Below, piece by piece: positions 25,655 through 34,720 of a DNA stretch of 64,000 nt. The position numbers were made by a program, and so were the translations under genes. The notes under the pieces are model-generated. The model worked only from the letters and a program-made list of their open reading frames with translations, had not been told where the DNA came from and did not search any database. Source of the DNA: Candidatus Hydrothermus pacificus (GTDB lineage Bacteria > Hydrothermota > Hydrothermia > Hydrothermales > Hydrothermaceae); NCBI GenBank assembly GCA_002011615.1, contig MTOH01000011.1, positions 1-64,000 on the forward strand, given 5' to 3'. How positions within the stretch are numbered: the stretch's first letter is position 1; each line of letters begins with the position of its first letter.

Positions 25655-27373
25655 ATGAAAGGCAAAGACATACCTGTTGGTAGTTATAACAAAATTACAG
25701 ACGGTGTAATATTCTCTGCAAAAACAAATCCTGATGGCATTGCACTGAAAATACGAAGAAAGGATGGATTCTATGAAGTAAGTTATGCACAACTTCTGGA
25801 AAATTTGAGAAAAATAGCAGGTTATTTAAAGTCAAAGGGGTTTGAAAAAGGAGACAGAGCTGCAGTTGTTGGAGAGAACTGTCCTGAATGGGCAATGTCT
25901 CATCTTGGTATCTTATGGGCAGGTGGAATCGTTGTGCCCCTTGATTCAAGAGCAACTCCCTCAGAATGGGCTCACATATTGAGACACTCAGAATCCAGGT
26001 TTTTATTCACATCCAGCAGATTTTACGATGATATAATAGAAATAAAGGACCAAGTTGAAAATCTTGAGGAAGTAATCTCTTTTAGTTCAGAGAATCCTGA
26101 ACCAAATCTGGATTACATCCTTTCAAATGCTGAACCTATTGAAAATCCAGTAGAGTTAAAAAGAGAGGATATTGCAATAATTCTTTATACATCAGGCACA
26201 ACAGGACTTTCAAAAGGTGTTATGCTCACTCATAACAACATACTTTCAAACATAGACATGATGTTAAAAGTCCTTGAGATTGACCAGACTGATACATTTT
26301 TCTCTGTCTTACCAATTCATCATGTATTTGAAGGAACCTGTGGTTTTTTAACACCATTGACAATAGGGTGCCTGATATTTTTTGCAAGGTCATTAAAACC
26401 CAAGGAACTTTTAGAGGATTTGAAAACAGCACGACCAACAGTCTTTCTTGCAGTTCCCCTGCTCCTTGATAAATTGCTTATGGGTATAAAAAAGAATTTA
26501 AAAAAAGCACCACCTGTTAAAAAGGGTTTGTTTTACTCTCTTAAATCAATTTCCAAACTTTTTTCAATGATAGGTGGTAAAAAAGCATCAACAATCCTGT
26601 TTAAACGAGTAAGAGAGCAACTGGGGCTTGAAAAGCTTAAATATCTCATATCAGGAGGTGCAGCACTTCCCAGGTGGATTTCAAAGGAATATGAACTGAT
26701 GGGATTCCCGATTTTTCAGGGTTATGGTCTTTCAGAGACATCTCCTGTTGTAAGCGCAAATCTTCCTGATAAGTGCAAGAATGAATCTGTTGGTCTTCCT
26801 CTTCCCGGAGTTGAAGTCAGAATACTTGACCCTGACCCTGATGGAATAGGAGAAATAGCTGTTAAAGGTCCCATCGTTATGAAAGGATATTACAAAAATG
26901 AGGAGGCAACAAAAAAGGTTTTCAGAGATGAATGGTTTTTAACGGGTGATATGGGGAAAATTGATAAGGATGGTTTTCTTTATGTTACAGGTAGAAAAAA
27001 ATCTGTAATAGTTACAAAGGGAGGTAAAAACATCTATCCTGAGGAAATTGAAGAAGAACTTTTAAAATCTCCTTTTATAAAAGAAATCCTCGTATTTGCA
27101 AGGATACATCCCCGAACAAAAACCGAAGAAATTCATGCAATAATACACCCTGATTTTGAATTCCTTGATGAATGGGCAAAGGAACAGGGTATTGAGATAA
27201 CCGATGAAAAAGTGAATGAAATTATGGAAAAGGAAATTGATAAAGCAAATGAGAGTCTTGCGGACTACAAAAGGGTAAGAAGCTTTAGTTTAAGAGAAGA
27301 AGAATTTCCAAAAACAACAACTCAGAAGATTAAAAGATATTTATTTGAACAGGGAGGAGTTGAAATAAAATGA
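25655..27373 (+). CDS. AMP-forming long-chain acyl-CoA synthetase
   Basis: The adenylate-forming P-loop YTSGTTGLSKGVMLTHNN lies near residue 178. GYGLSETSP and the hinge region LTGDMGKIDKDGFLYVTGRKK also match the FadD/AAE family, and the C-terminal Lys region (TTTQKIKR) matches the acylation lysine segment. At 572 residues it resembles bacterial long-chain acyl-CoA ligases that activate fatty acids with ATP and CoA. It appears to be read from a leaderless mRNA and overlaps the downstream OmpA-like gene by 4 nt. Confidence 0.9.
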   Translation: MKGKDIPVGSYNKITDGVIFSAKTNPDGIALKIRRKDGFYEVSYAQLLENLRKIAGYLKSKGFEKGDRAAVVGENCPEWAMSHLGILWAGGIVVPLDSRATPSEWAHILRHSESRFLFTSSRFYDDIIEIKDQVENLEEVISFSSENPEPNLDYILSNAEPIENPVELKREDIAIILYTSGTTGLSKGVMLTHNNILSNIDMMLKVLEIDQTDTFFSVLPIHHVFEGTCGFLTPLTIGCLIFFARSLKPKELLEDLKTARPTVFLAVPLLLDKLLMGIKKNLKKAPPVKKGLFYSLKSISKLFSMIGGKKASTILFKRVREQLGLEKLKYLISGGAALPRWISKEYELMGFPIFQGYGLSETSPVVSANLPDKCKNESVGLPLPGVEVRILDPDPDGIGEIAVKGPIVMKGYYKNEEATKKVFRDEWFLTGDMGKIDKDGFLYVTGRKKSVIVTKGGKNIYPEEIEEELLKSPFIKEILVFARIHPRTKTEEIHAIIHPDFEFLDEWAKEQGIEITDEKVNEIMEKEIDKANESLADYKRVRSFSLREEEFPKTTTQKIKRYLFEQGGVEIK

Positions 27374-28002
27374 AATTGCGAGAAATCATTTTAATATTGA
27401 TTATTGCTCTTATTCTTGGAGCAGGATTTTTATATCATAAATTATATGTATCTCCATTAAAAAACTATATAGAGGAATTAGAAAAGGAAAGAGAGGTGCT
27501 TAATAAAAAAATAGCCGAAAAGATGGACTCCCTGATTTCAGGGACAATACCTTCGAGTACAAAAGAGAGCCTTCCTCCTGTTTTTGAGGAAGCAAAAAAG
27601 AGCCTTTCCAATGATTTTCTGTTAAAAGAATCCGAGAATCAGATAGAGGTTGAAATTTCAACTGATGAAATTTTTGAAAAAGGTGGTTACCAGCTATCAA
27701 AAAAGGGGGAACAGAAACTGGATAAATTTTTTGAATTTCTAAAAAAAATAGATTTTAAGGAAATTGAAGTTGAGGTACATACTGACAGGATACCGATAAA
27801 GACAAAAAAAGAGCTTTTTCCAAGTAACTGGGAACTTTCAGCAAGGAGGGCTACTGAAATTGTCAGATACCTTATATCAAAGGGGGTAGAATCTGCAAAA
27901 ATCTTTGCTTCTGCTTACGGATATTCCAGACCTATTGAAAAATCCTTAAAAGCAGAACTTCAGAAGAAGAACAGAAGAGCAGTTTTTAAAATTATCTTTT
28001 AA
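27370..28002 (+). CDS. OmpA/MotB-domain protein with N-terminal membrane anchor
   Basis: Residues 4-25 (LREIILILIIALILGAGF) are a single transmembrane or signal-anchor helix, followed by a charged coiled-coil-like stretch. From about residue 95 the OmpA C-terminal fold appears: EIFEKGGYQLSKKG, EVEVHTDRIP, NWELSARRATEIVRYLISKG and FASAYGYSRP, with the residues that hold peptidoglycan diaminopimelate. It probably links the inner membrane to the cell wall. A MotB role is possible, but no motA-like gene is nearby. It is coupled to the acyl-CoA synthetase by ATGA. Confidence 0.78.
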   Translation: MKLREIILILIIALILGAGFLYHKLYVSPLKNYIEELEKEREVLNKKIAEKMDSLISGTIPSSTKESLPPVFEEAKKSLSNDFLLKESENQIEVEISTDEIFEKGGYQLSKKGEQKLDKFFEFLKKIDFKEIEVEVHTDRIPIKTKKELFPSNWELSARRATEIVRYLISKGVESAKIFASAYGYSRPIEKSLKAELQKKNRRAVFKIIF

Positions 28003-28211
28003 CTAACTTTAACCCTTCTTGTTTTTTTCTTTTCTTTCTTTTTCTCCATACGGGTTATCCCCTCATCAACAAGTGACTTGAAAGCAAGCATAACTTCCTT
28101 AACCGCATTTCTCACATGTTCTTTTGTTTCATCAGGGAATGTCCCTTTTATATCTTTAACAAAACTTTCAACAGCCTTGCCCAGATATATAACCCATTCT
28201 TTTTCTTTCAT
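27999..28211 (-). CDS. Small unknown protein with basic tail
   Basis: This 70-residue protein is not one I recognise. It is predicted helical and amphipathic (WVIYLGKAVESFVKDIKG) and ends in a Lys/Arg-rich tail, which suggests nucleic acid or acidic-partner binding, but no family motif is visible. A strong GGGAGGTGA ribosome site precedes the ATG, and a TATAAT promoter lies about 60 nt upstream, so it is likely real. Its end overlaps the OmpA-like gene by 4 nt in convergent orientation. Confidence 0.6.
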   Translation of the reverse strand: MKEKEWVIYLGKAVESFVKDIKGTFPDETKEHVRNAVKEVMLAFKSLVDEGITRMEKKKEKKKTRRVKVS

Positions 28212-28227
28212 ATTTCACCTCCCTCAC

Positions 28228-28242
28228 TCCGACTTTGTCGGA
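28228..28242 (-). promoter_or_regulatory. Hairpin in the leader of the small gene
   Basis: TCCGAC and GTCGGA form a perfect 6-bp stem with a 3-nt loop a few bases upstream of the Shine-Dalgarno sequence of the 70-residue protein gene. It is close enough to affect ribosome access or message stability. No poly-T tract follows, so it is not a terminator. Confidence 0.4.
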
Positions 28243-28273
28243 ACATATACAGCTTATAGCAAATAGTATAATA

Positions 28274-28302
28274 ATTATACTTGAAATTGTAAAAGAAATC
28301 AA
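28274..28302 (-). promoter_or_regulatory. Promoter of the small gene, overlapping a palindrome
   Basis: On the minus strand TTGATT (28302-28297) and TATAAT (28279-28274) are 17 bp apart, with the -35 element inside the end of asnS. A perfect palindrome with 8-bp arms (AGTATAAT and ATTATACT around one base, 28265-28281) covers the -10 element and could be an operator. Confidence 0.5.
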
Positions 28303-29594
28303 GGGTACATCTTTTCGAGTAAACGCGGGAAGGGGATGGTTTCTCTTATATGATGAACTCCTGCAATCCATTGAACAGTTCTTTCCAGTCCCAGTCCAAA
28401 GCCTGAATGCGGAACAGAACCGTATTTTCTCAAATCAAGATACCATTTGTAATCATCAACAGGCATATTCAATTTTTTCATCCTTTTCAAAAGTTTATCG
28501 TAGTCATCTTCTCTCTGGCTACCACCTATTATTTCACCATAACCTTCAGGTGCCAGCATATCCATACATAAAACCACATCCGGGTTATCAGGGTCTTCTT
28601 TCATATAAAAAGCCTTTGCCTCTTTCGGGTATCTATGAACAATAACGGGTTTTTCATAGGCTTCAGATATTTTTGTTTCATGAGGGGTTCCAAAGTCTTC
28701 TCCCCAGGGGAAATCCTTAAATCCATTCTTATGGAGAAAATTAACCGCTTCTGTATATGAGACCCTGTGAAAAGGTTTTTTTACGGATTCTAACCTGGAT
28801 ATATCCCTCTCAAGAATTTTGAGTTCCTCTCTCCTCTGCTCCAGAACCCTCTCAATGATATATAATATAAAATCCTCTGATAATTCCATTATATCATCAA
28901 GATTTGCAAAAGCAATTTCAGGTTCAATCATCCAGAATTCCATTAAATGTCTTCTCGTCTTACTTTTTTCTGCTCTAAATGTGGGACCAAAACAATATAC
29001 CTTTTTAAAGGCCATACAGGCAGCTTCCATGTAAAGTTGTCCCGACTGAGAAAGATATGCCTTCTCATCAAAATACTCGGTTTCAAAAAGGGTGGTTGTG
29101 CCCTCACAGGCAGAAGGAGTGAGAATAGGAGCATCTATAAGGATAAACCCTCTTGAATCAAAGAAATCCCTTATTGCTTTTATAACAGTATGCCTGAGCC
29201 TCATAAGAGCCCATTGTTTCTTTGACCTGAGCCAGAGATGCCTTATGGGAAGCAGAAACCCGACACCATGCTCTTTTTTTGAAATCGGGTAATCTAAGGT
29301 CTTATGTACTATTTTTATGCTTTCCACATCCATTTCATAACCAAAAGGAGAACGCTTGTCTTCCCTTATTTTTCCTGTTACCTCAATAGAACTTTCAAGG
29401 GTAAGTTCATCATACAGGTCAAAAATTTCGGCTCGTACATATTTCTTTTCTACTATTGCCTGAATATAGCCGGTTCCATCTCTTATGATGAGGAAGTGAA
29501 TTTTACCTGATGACCTCTTGTTGTAAAGCCAGCCCTTTATTGTAACGATTTTCCCTACATATTTTGAAACTTCCCCTATATCTATTTCCATCAT
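28299..29594 (-). CDS. asnS: Asparaginyl-tRNA synthetase
   Basis: Class II aminoacyl-tRNA synthetase motifs are clear: [21 protein letters not shown] (motif 2 region) and the C-terminal [15 protein letters not shown] (motif 3). An N-terminal OB fold ([24 protein letters not shown]) binds the anticodon. The overall spacing and the ending ([11 protein letters not shown]) fit AsnRS rather than AspRS. It charges tRNA-Asn directly, so the organism need not rely only on the amidotransferase route. It is the last gene of the divIVA-punA-TPR operon and overlaps the TPR gene by 4 nt. Confidence 0.93.
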   Translation of the reverse strand: MMEIDIGEVSKYVGKIVTIKGWLYNKRSSGKIHFLIIRDGTGYIQAIVEKKYVRAEIFDLYDELTLESSIEVTGKIREDKRSPFGYEMDVESIKIVHKTLDYPISKKEHGVGFLLPIRHLWLRSKKQWALMRLRHTVIKAIRDFFDSRGFILIDAPILTPSACEGTTTLFETEYFDEKAYLSQSGQLYMEAACMAFKKVYCFGPTFRAEKSKTRRHLMEFWMIEPEIAFANLDDIMELSEDFILYIIERVLEQRREELKILERDISRLESVKKPFHRVSYTEAVNFLHKNGFKDFPWGEDFGTPHETKISEAYEKPVIVHRYPKEAKAFYMKEDPDNPDVVLCMDMLAPEGYGEIIGGSQREDDYDKLLKRMKKLNMPVDDYKWYLDLRKYGSVPHSGFGLGLERTVQWIAGVHHIRETIPFPRLLEKMYP

Positions 29595-30445
29595 TTTTTG
29601 AGTTCCTTTATTCTTTTTCTTGCTTTTTGTGGTAATCCTGTTTCCCTGGCAGGATTTAATTTTATCACATTATAAAAATTCTGAACCGCTGAAAGGGTAT
29701 CTCCTTTCAGAAGCATTATTTCTGCTTTAATATAATAAGCTTCTGCTAATTTTATAAGAGGTTTTTTTACCTGCATAAATTTTTCAATATAAAAAAGAGC
29801 TGAATCTGCTTTTTCTCTCTCATAATAAATTTTGCCTATTTCAAAGAAAGCTCCACCAATAATCGCATTTACCTCATCGGTTAAGTATTCTTCTGGTATG
29901 GAATCCTTAAGTTCAATTATCTCTGAATAGCTATTTTCTTCTTCAAGTAGATTCAATAAATTCAAAAGGCTTTCATAATTCTTCTCTCTTTCCCATATTT
30001 TTTTGAATACATTTTCAGCCTCAATCATTTTCCCTTTTTTAACATATTTTTCTCCGAGGAACATATAAATTTCCTTCTCATAATAATCAGGTGAAATTAT
30101 TGTAATTAACTCTGCTGAGTTATAAGCGATTTCCTGAGCAGAATATTTTGTTTTATCAAAAATGTACTTGAGGTCATTAATCAATTCGTCTTTATATAAA
30201 TCTTTTTGAGGTATTTTCCTGAAAGTATAAATAGCTTTATAATATTCTCCCTTAGTAAGATAAACTTCACCCAGTAAAAAAATTGCACGAGAATCCATCT
30301 CGTTTTTGCGCACATGACTCTCAAGCAGAAATTGAGCCTCCTCCACTCTACCTTCTTTTAAGAATCTCTCAGCTTTTTTCACTCTGTTCTCTCTACAGGA
30401 TAAAGACAGAAATAACAGAGCAAAGATTATAATTTTTTTATCCAT
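29591..30445 (-). CDS. TPR lipoprotein
   Basis: The start [17 protein letters not shown] is a lipoprotein signal with the lipobox cysteine at about residue 17. The remaining 265 residues are tetratricopeptide-like helices ([43 protein letters not shown]). This is a protein-interaction scaffold anchored in a membrane facing the periplasm. Its start lies inside the end of punA (19-nt overlap), and its stop overlaps the start of asnS. The arrangement looks like operon packing rather than shared function. Confidence 0.7.
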   Translation of the reverse strand: MDKKIIIFALLFLSLSCRENRVKKAERFLKEGRVEEAQFLLESHVRKNEMDSRAIFLLGEVYLTKGEYYKAIYTFRKIPQKDLYKDELINDLKYIFDKTKYSAQEIAYNSAELITIISPDYYEKEIYMFLGEKYVKKGKMIEAENVFKKIWEREKNYESLLNLLNLLEEENSYSEIIELKDSIPEEYLTDEVNAIIGGAFFEIGKIYYEREKADSALFYIEKFMQVKKPLIKLAEAYYIKAEIMLLKGDTLSAVQNFYNVIKLNPARETGLPQKARKRIKELKK

Positions 30446-31239
30446 TTTATTAAAATTTTACCCAGTAGTTCCGATGATTTCTCTGCAACTCTTATAACAT
30501 CTTCATGGGAATGGGGAGTAATTTCTCCTATCCCCATATTTGTTATTATTGAAATTCCAAGAATCTTCATGTTAAGATGCTTTCCCGCTATCGCTTCTGG
30601 AACTGTAGACATACCCACTGCATCGGCTCCTATTATTCTTAGAAATCTGTATTCTGCTTTTGTCTCGAGATTGGGTCCCTGCCAGCCAGCATAGATACCT
30701 TCTTTAATATTAATTCCATCTTCACTGGCAGAATCAATAAACACTTTACGAAGCAATGGGTCATAGGCATTTATCATTGATGGAAATCTGGGTCCTATGT
30801 TTTCATCATTTTTACCTCGTAAGGGATTTTCAGGAAATAGATTTATATGGTCAGTAATGACCATTATGTCACCGGGCTTAAAAGATGGGTTGAGTCCACC
30901 CGCTGCATTTGTAAGAACCAGGACTTCTGCACCCAGAAATTTTGAAACCCTGACGGGTAAAACCACATCTTCCATAGAGTACCCTTCATAATAATGAAAT
31001 CGCCCACAGAAGAACGCAACTTTTTTATCTCCTGTATGAGAAAAAATTATCCTGCCAGTGTGCCCTTTCACTGTTGATACGGGAAATCCCGAAATTTCTG
31101 AATAGGGTATCTCAATTTTTGGCGTAAAATGCTCCATTATCTTTGAAATCCCTGTCCCAAGAACAACACTGATGCTTAAGTCTTTTACACCTTTACTCTT
31201 CAAGAACTCAGCTATTTCAAATGCTTTCTGAAAACTCAT
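30427..31239 (-). CDS. punA: Purine nucleoside phosphorylase
   Basis: The 270-residue protein shows the trimeric PNP-type signature TNAAGGLNPSFKPGDIMVITDHINLFP, the phosphate-loop VLGTGIS, KGHTGRI and GRFHYYEGYS. GMSTVPEAIAGKH carries the purine-side residues. It would cleave inosine/guanosine-type nucleosides with phosphate. MTAP-type specificity cannot be fully excluded. It starts with an ATGA overlap on divIVA. Confidence 0.9.
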   Translation of the reverse strand: MSFQKAFEIAEFLKSKGVKDLSISVVLGTGISKIMEHFTPKIEIPYSEISGFPVSTVKGHTGRIIFSHTGDKKVAFFCGRFHYYEGYSMEDVVLPVRVSKFLGAEVLVLTNAAGGLNPSFKPGDIMVITDHINLFPENPLRGKNDENIGPRFPSMINAYDPLLRKVFIDSASEDGINIKEGIYAGWQGPNLETKAEYRFLRIIGADAVGMSTVPEAIAGKHLNMKILGISIITNMGIGEITPHSHEDVIRVAEKSSELLGKILIKWIKKL

Positions 31240-31691
31240 GCTTCTTTCTCAAGCATTGCATCAACCCATTTCTTCTGAGTCTCTATAATAGACCTGAATT
31301 CCATTAAAAGAGATTTTCTTCTTGCTTTTAAATCTTCTATTTCCTGCTTTAATCTTTTCAACTCTTCTTTTGTCTCTTCAACCATTTTCTCTGCTTCTAT
31401 TTTAGCATTTCTCATAAGGAGTTCAGCCTCCTTTTCCGCATTCCTTTTTAATTCATCTGTGGTTTTCTGTGCTGTAAGAAGGGCTTCTTTCATTATATTT
31501 TCCATTCTTCTATAGTCTTCAACTTTAAGGTCAAGGTCCTTAATTCTTTCTGAAAGAGAGATATTCTCTCTTATAAGTTCCTCCATTTGATCTGCTACTG
31601 TCTCAAGAAAACTCTTTACTCTTTCAGGGTCAAAACCCCTGAATATTTTTGGAAACTCTGCATTTCTTATTTCAATAGGAGCTATCTTCAT
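31236..31691 (-). CDS. DivIVA-domain coiled-coil protein
   Basis: The N-terminus IAPIEIRNAEFPKIFRGFD matches the DivIVA membrane-curvature domain, and residues of about 30-140 are a continuous coiled coil rich in Glu and Lys. Proteins of this type mark poles or septa and organise growth or division. This one is short (151 residues), like the DivIVA/GpsB-like proteins seen outside Firmicutes. It leads the minus-strand operon to asnS and has the ribosome site AAGGAGG. Confidence 0.82.
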   Translation of the reverse strand: MKIAPIEIRNAEFPKIFRGFDPERVKSFLETVADQMEELIRENISLSERIKDLDLKVEDYRRMENIMKEALLTAQKTTDELKRNAEKEAELLMRNAKIEAEKMVEETKEELKRLKQEIEDLKARRKSLLMEFRSIIETQKKWVDAMLEKEA

Positions 31692-31721
31692 TTTTCCTCC
31701 TTTTTAATTTTTTAGAATATT

Positions 31722-31751
31722 ATTATTAAGGCAACACCTTAGTTTTATCAA
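31722..31751 (-). promoter_or_regulatory. Possible promoter of the divIVA-punA-asnS operon
   Basis: On the minus strand TTGATA (31751-31746) and AATAAT (31727-31722) are 18 bp apart, about 30 nt before the divIVA start with its AAGGAGG. The -10 element has one mismatch to TATAAT. Confidence 0.45.
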
Positions 31752-31755
31752 GTTT

Positions 31756-32847
31756 TTAAAGGGTTTTTAAAATTTTTTTCACTTCTTCCATGGACAGGAA
31801 AATATCAACAAGTTCAGGGTCAAACTGTTTGCCTTTATTTTTTAAAAATTCTCTTACTATTTTTTTAGCAGGTAAAGCCTTCCTGTAAGGCCTATCTGAT
31901 GCCATAGCATCAAATGCATCCACTATGCTTATTATCCTTGCAATAAGAGGTATCTCCTGCTCTTTTCTACCTTCTGGATAACCTTTTCCATCGTATCTTT
32001 CGTGATGATAATAGATGCCCGGAATCACATCTTCTATACCTCCTATAGGCTCAAGAATCTCCTTTGAATAAATCACGTGTCTTTTAACTATTTCGAACTC
32101 TTTTTTTGTCAATTTATCAGGCTTTCTCAGTATCCTGTCAGGAACACCTATTTTACCCACATCATGAAGTATACCCGCAATTCTTGCTATTCTAAGGTTT
32201 TCGCCTCTTAAGCCTGATTTCCTGGCAAGTAAATAGGAAAGGGCTTCAACCCTTTCTACATGTCCTGATGTATAAGGGTCTTTTGCTTCAACCGCTCTTG
32301 CAAATGACCTTATAATTCCTAAAAACATATTTTCCAGTCTTTCAAAGAGTATTGCATTCTCAAGGGCAAGGCTGATAAAGGGGGAAAGAAACCGACATAT
32401 TTCGACATCTCTCCTGGTAAAAATTCCCCTTTTTTTATTTATCAATTCGATAACCCCGTACTTCCTGCCTTTTAACTTCAAAGGGAAAGCTAAAATAGAA
32501 CGAGTTTTAAATCCAACAGCCTGATCAACCAGAGAATAAAAATGCTTATCTTTTTTTACATCCTTTACAATTACAGGTAAACCTCTTTTATAGGCATAGC
32601 CCACCACTCCCTTGCCGAGCGGGATTTCCATTCTTTTTAGTTCTTTTTCTCCCTTAGAAAACACAAAAAATTCAAACACATTTTTATCTTCTTTCTTTTT
32701 AAAAATAGAAACTCTTTCCACTTTTAGTCTTTTTTCAAGAGTATCTGTTATTTTTTGTAGAACTTTTTTTATGTCAAGAGTAATAAAAAAATCCGATATC
32801 TCTCTTATTAAATTTTCCTCGTTAAGTTTCTTAATTTTTCTTTTCAA
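31756..32847 (-). CDS. GAF plus HD-GYP cyclic-di-GMP phosphodiesterase-like protein
   Basis: A GAF domain occupies about residues 15-160 (VSIFKKKED, GKGVVGYAYKRGLPVIVKDV, RSILAFPLK). The HD-GYP domain follows with the metal residues in GHVERVEAL, ILHDVGKIGVPD and YHHERYDGKGYPEG, so the phosphodiesterase centre looks intact. HD-GYP proteins hydrolyse cyclic di-GMP; GAF ligands vary. No ATG precedes the homologous region, and the frame starts at TTG (32847), only 7 nt from the tRNA-Leu gene with no Shine-Dalgarno. It is probably transcribed with the tRNA. Confidence 0.82.
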   Translation of the reverse strand: MKRKIKKLNEENLIREISDFFITLDIKKVLQKITDTLEKRLKVERVSIFKKKEDKNVFEFFVFSKGEKELKRMEIPLGKGVVGYAYKRGLPVIVKDVKKDKHFYSLVDQAVGFKTRSILAFPLKLKGRKYGVIELINKKRGIFTRRDVEICRFLSPFISLALENAILFERLENMFLGIIRSFARAVEAKDPYTSGHVERVEALSYLLARKSGLRGENLRIARIAGILHDVGKIGVPDRILRKPDKLTKKEFEIVKRHVIYSKEILEPIGGIEDVIPGIYYHHERYDGKGYPEGRKEQEIPLIARIISIVDAFDAMASDRPYRKALPAKKIVREFLKNKGKQFDPELVDIFLSMEEVKKILKTL

Positions 32848-32853
32848 GGTTTA

Positions 32854-32937
32854 TGGGCGCGAGAGGACTCGAACCTCCACAGGATTGCTCCCACTGGGTC
32901 CTGAACCCAGCGCGTCTACCAATTCCGCCACGCGCCC
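32854..32937 (-). tRNA. tRNA-Leu (anticodon CAG)
   Basis: The acceptor stem GGGCGCG pairs with CGCGCCC, the anticodon stem CTGGG/CCCAG encloses the loop TTCAGGA (anticodon CAG), and the T loop reads TTCGAGT. The long variable arm typical of tRNA-Leu is present. The 84-nt gene ends in discriminator A, and CCA is not encoded. A TATAAT on the minus strand at 32956-32951 could be its own -10 element. It lies between mltG and the HD-GYP gene on the same strand. Confidence 0.95.
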
Positions 32938-32968
32938 TTAAAGTATATTAATTATACAACAAGAGATT

Positions 32969-33991
32969 TCAGAAATTCCACCTTTTCCTGTAAATGAATT
33001 TCTTCTTTTTATGCTCTTTAAAACTTTTTGAAAAGTAATGGGTACCGTCACCTTTTGCAACAAAATAAAGGTACTCAGTATCTTCAGGGTACAAAACCGC
33101 TTTTAAAGACGATTTTCCAGGAGAACAAATGGGTCCCGGTGGCAAACCCTTATGTCTATAAGTGTTATAGGGTGATACAACCTCTATATCTTCAAGGGTC
33201 AACCTCCCTTTTTTAATTCCAAGAGCGTATTTAACAGTGGGGTCTGCCTGCAAGGGAATACCCTTTTCTAATCTATTAAAGAACACAGATGCAATTATTG
33301 GCTTTTCAAAATCAAACACTGCTTCTTTTTCAACAATTGAGGAAAGTGTTAGAATTTCATGTAAACTCATTTTATTCTTAAGCGTATCATAGCCAAGGTC
33401 CTTTAGAATTTGTTTAAGCTTTTCAACTGCCCTTGATGCTATCTCATAGGGTGTTGTGCTTGATGGCAATATATATGTGTCAGGGAAAATATACCCTTCA
33501 AGTGTTGGGGCAGGCTCTATACCATATTTTTCAAAAATGGGTTTTATTTTCTCCTTTGAAGTAAGAAAAGAATAAATGGAATCAAAGGGAATATCAAATT
33601 TCATGGAAACTAACGATGATATTTCTTTTAAACTATAACCTTCTGGTATGGTTATCTTTAACGAGGGTGACAGAGCAAACTTGAATCTTATTGATTTAAA
33701 GCACATAAGTTCATTCATATTTTTCTTTAAAAAGTATAATCCTGATGGGATTCTGTGTTCCTCTCTAGTGAGAATTGATAATGCAGTAAAAAGAGAAGGA
33801 TTTTCTATAATCTTATACTTTTTTAAATTTAAGGAAATCTGGTTAACACTCTCTCCTCTTGTAACCCTGAATGGAGTAAATCCCCTTTCCGGATTTGGAG
33901 GAAAAGAATAATATAAAAATCCATATAGATAAAGGATAAGTAACAAGAATATGGCTATAGAGATTTTTTTAAAAGGTAAACTTCTCTCCAA
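32969..33991 (-). CDS. mltG: Endolytic murein transglycosylase
   Basis: A single N-terminal transmembrane helix (ISIAIFLLLILYLYGFLYY) is followed by a LysM-like region and the YceG catalytic domain. ASIVEKEA appears as SSIVEKEAVFDFEKP with the catalytic Glu, and FFNRLEKGIPLQADPTVKYALG and YNTYRHKGLPPGPICSPG are signature blocks. It cuts nascent glycan strands and helps end peptidoglycan polymerisation. It starts at TTG with AGGAG close upstream and overlaps the preceding Tic20-like gene by 23 nt. Confidence 0.92.
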   Translation of the reverse strand: MERSLPFKKISIAIFLLLILYLYGFLYYSFPPNPERGFTPFRVTRGESVNQISLNLKKYKIIENPSLFTALSILTREEHRIPSGLYFLKKNMNELMCFKSIRFKFALSPSLKITIPEGYSLKEISSLVSMKFDIPFDSIYSFLTSKEKIKPIFEKYGIEPAPTLEGYIFPDTYILPSSTTPYEIASRAVEKLKQILKDLGYDTLKNKMSLHEILTLSSIVEKEAVFDFEKPIIASVFFNRLEKGIPLQADPTVKYALGIKKGRLTLEDIEVVSPYNTYRHKGLPPGPICSPGKSSLKAVLYPEDTEYLYFVAKGDGTHYFSKSFKEHKKKKFIYRKRWNF

Positions 33992-34304
33992 AGTCTCCTA
34001 TCAAAGGTAACTTTTGCATTTTACCCTGAACAGAATTTATTATACCCATTATTGCCAGAACAATAGGGAATATCCATGCCACAAGCAGTATTAAAAGTCC
34101 AAGAATAGGGATAAAGCTCAGAATCAATCCAACTATGTAGAGGACTATCCATGCAATTAATAGTGCAAGTCCCTGCTTTACGTGAAATTTTGTATATGGA
34201 TTATCTTTTTGGACAAGTAATGGAACCAGAAGGAGTATACCCAGATAGGAGAGCCATGCTATTGATTTACCTTCATCTATATGTTCTTTCTTAATTTCTT
34301 CCAT
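33969..34304 (-). CDS. DUF4870/Tic20-like small membrane protein
   Basis: This 111-residue protein has three to four hydrophobic helices: SIAWLSYLGILLLVPLLVQ, LALLIAWIVLYIVGLILSF and ILGLLILLVAWIFPIVLAI. The amphipathic pieces NPYTKFHVKQGL and INSVQGKMQKLPLIG are typical of DUF4870. The family has no settled function in bacteria. A strong AGGAGGTA ribosome site precedes the ATG. It sits between yjbQ and mltG in an operon led by purD. Confidence 0.8.
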   Translation of the reverse strand: MEEIKKEHIDEGKSIAWLSYLGILLLVPLLVQKDNPYTKFHVKQGLALLIAWIVLYIVGLILSFIPILGLLILLVAWIFPIVLAIMGIINSVQGKMQKLPLIGDFGEKFTF

Positions 34305-34321
34305 TTTTACCTCCTGTTTCT

Positions 34322-34720
34322 TTATCTTTCTTCAAAAAATTTTAAATAAACTTTTCTTTTTCTTGGACCATCAAACTCACAGAAAAATATTCCCTGCCAT
34401 GTCCCAAAAACAGGTCTACCTCCTTCAAGGAATATAAAAGTTGTCTGACCTGTAATTGTTGATTTAATATGAGAATCAGCATTCCCTTCAGTATGTTTAT
34501 AAAAATTTCCTGGTGGAACAAGTTTTTTTAAATTGTTGGATATATCATCACCAACAGAAGGGTCGTAATTTTCATTAATTGTGATACCTGCGGTGGTGTG
34601 AGGGACATATAAGAAAAGTATACCATTTGTCCATTTCTCTTCTTTCACAACATTCATAATCTTAGAAGTTATATCTATGAGCTCTTCTCTTTTACCCGTA
34701 GAAACCTCTATAACTTTCAT
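34322..34720 (-). CDS. yjbQ: YjbQ family (UPF0047) protein
   Basis: The family pattern is complete: VPHTTAGITINENYDPSVGDD, EGNADSHIKSTITG and GTWQGIFFCEFDGPRKRK. The conserved His, Asn and Asp residues form a putative metal site. Members are sometimes annotated as secondary thiamine-phosphate synthases because overexpression replaces ThiE in E. coli, but their true role is not settled. The 132-residue size is normal. The start overlaps the purD stop by 4 nt. Confidence 0.88.
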   Translation of the reverse strand: MKVIEVSTGKREELIDITSKIMNVVKEEKWTNGILFLYVPHTTAGITINENYDPSVGDDISNNLKKLVPPGNFYKHTEGNADSHIKSTITGQTTFIFLEGGRPVFGTWQGIFFCEFDGPRKRKVYLKFFEER

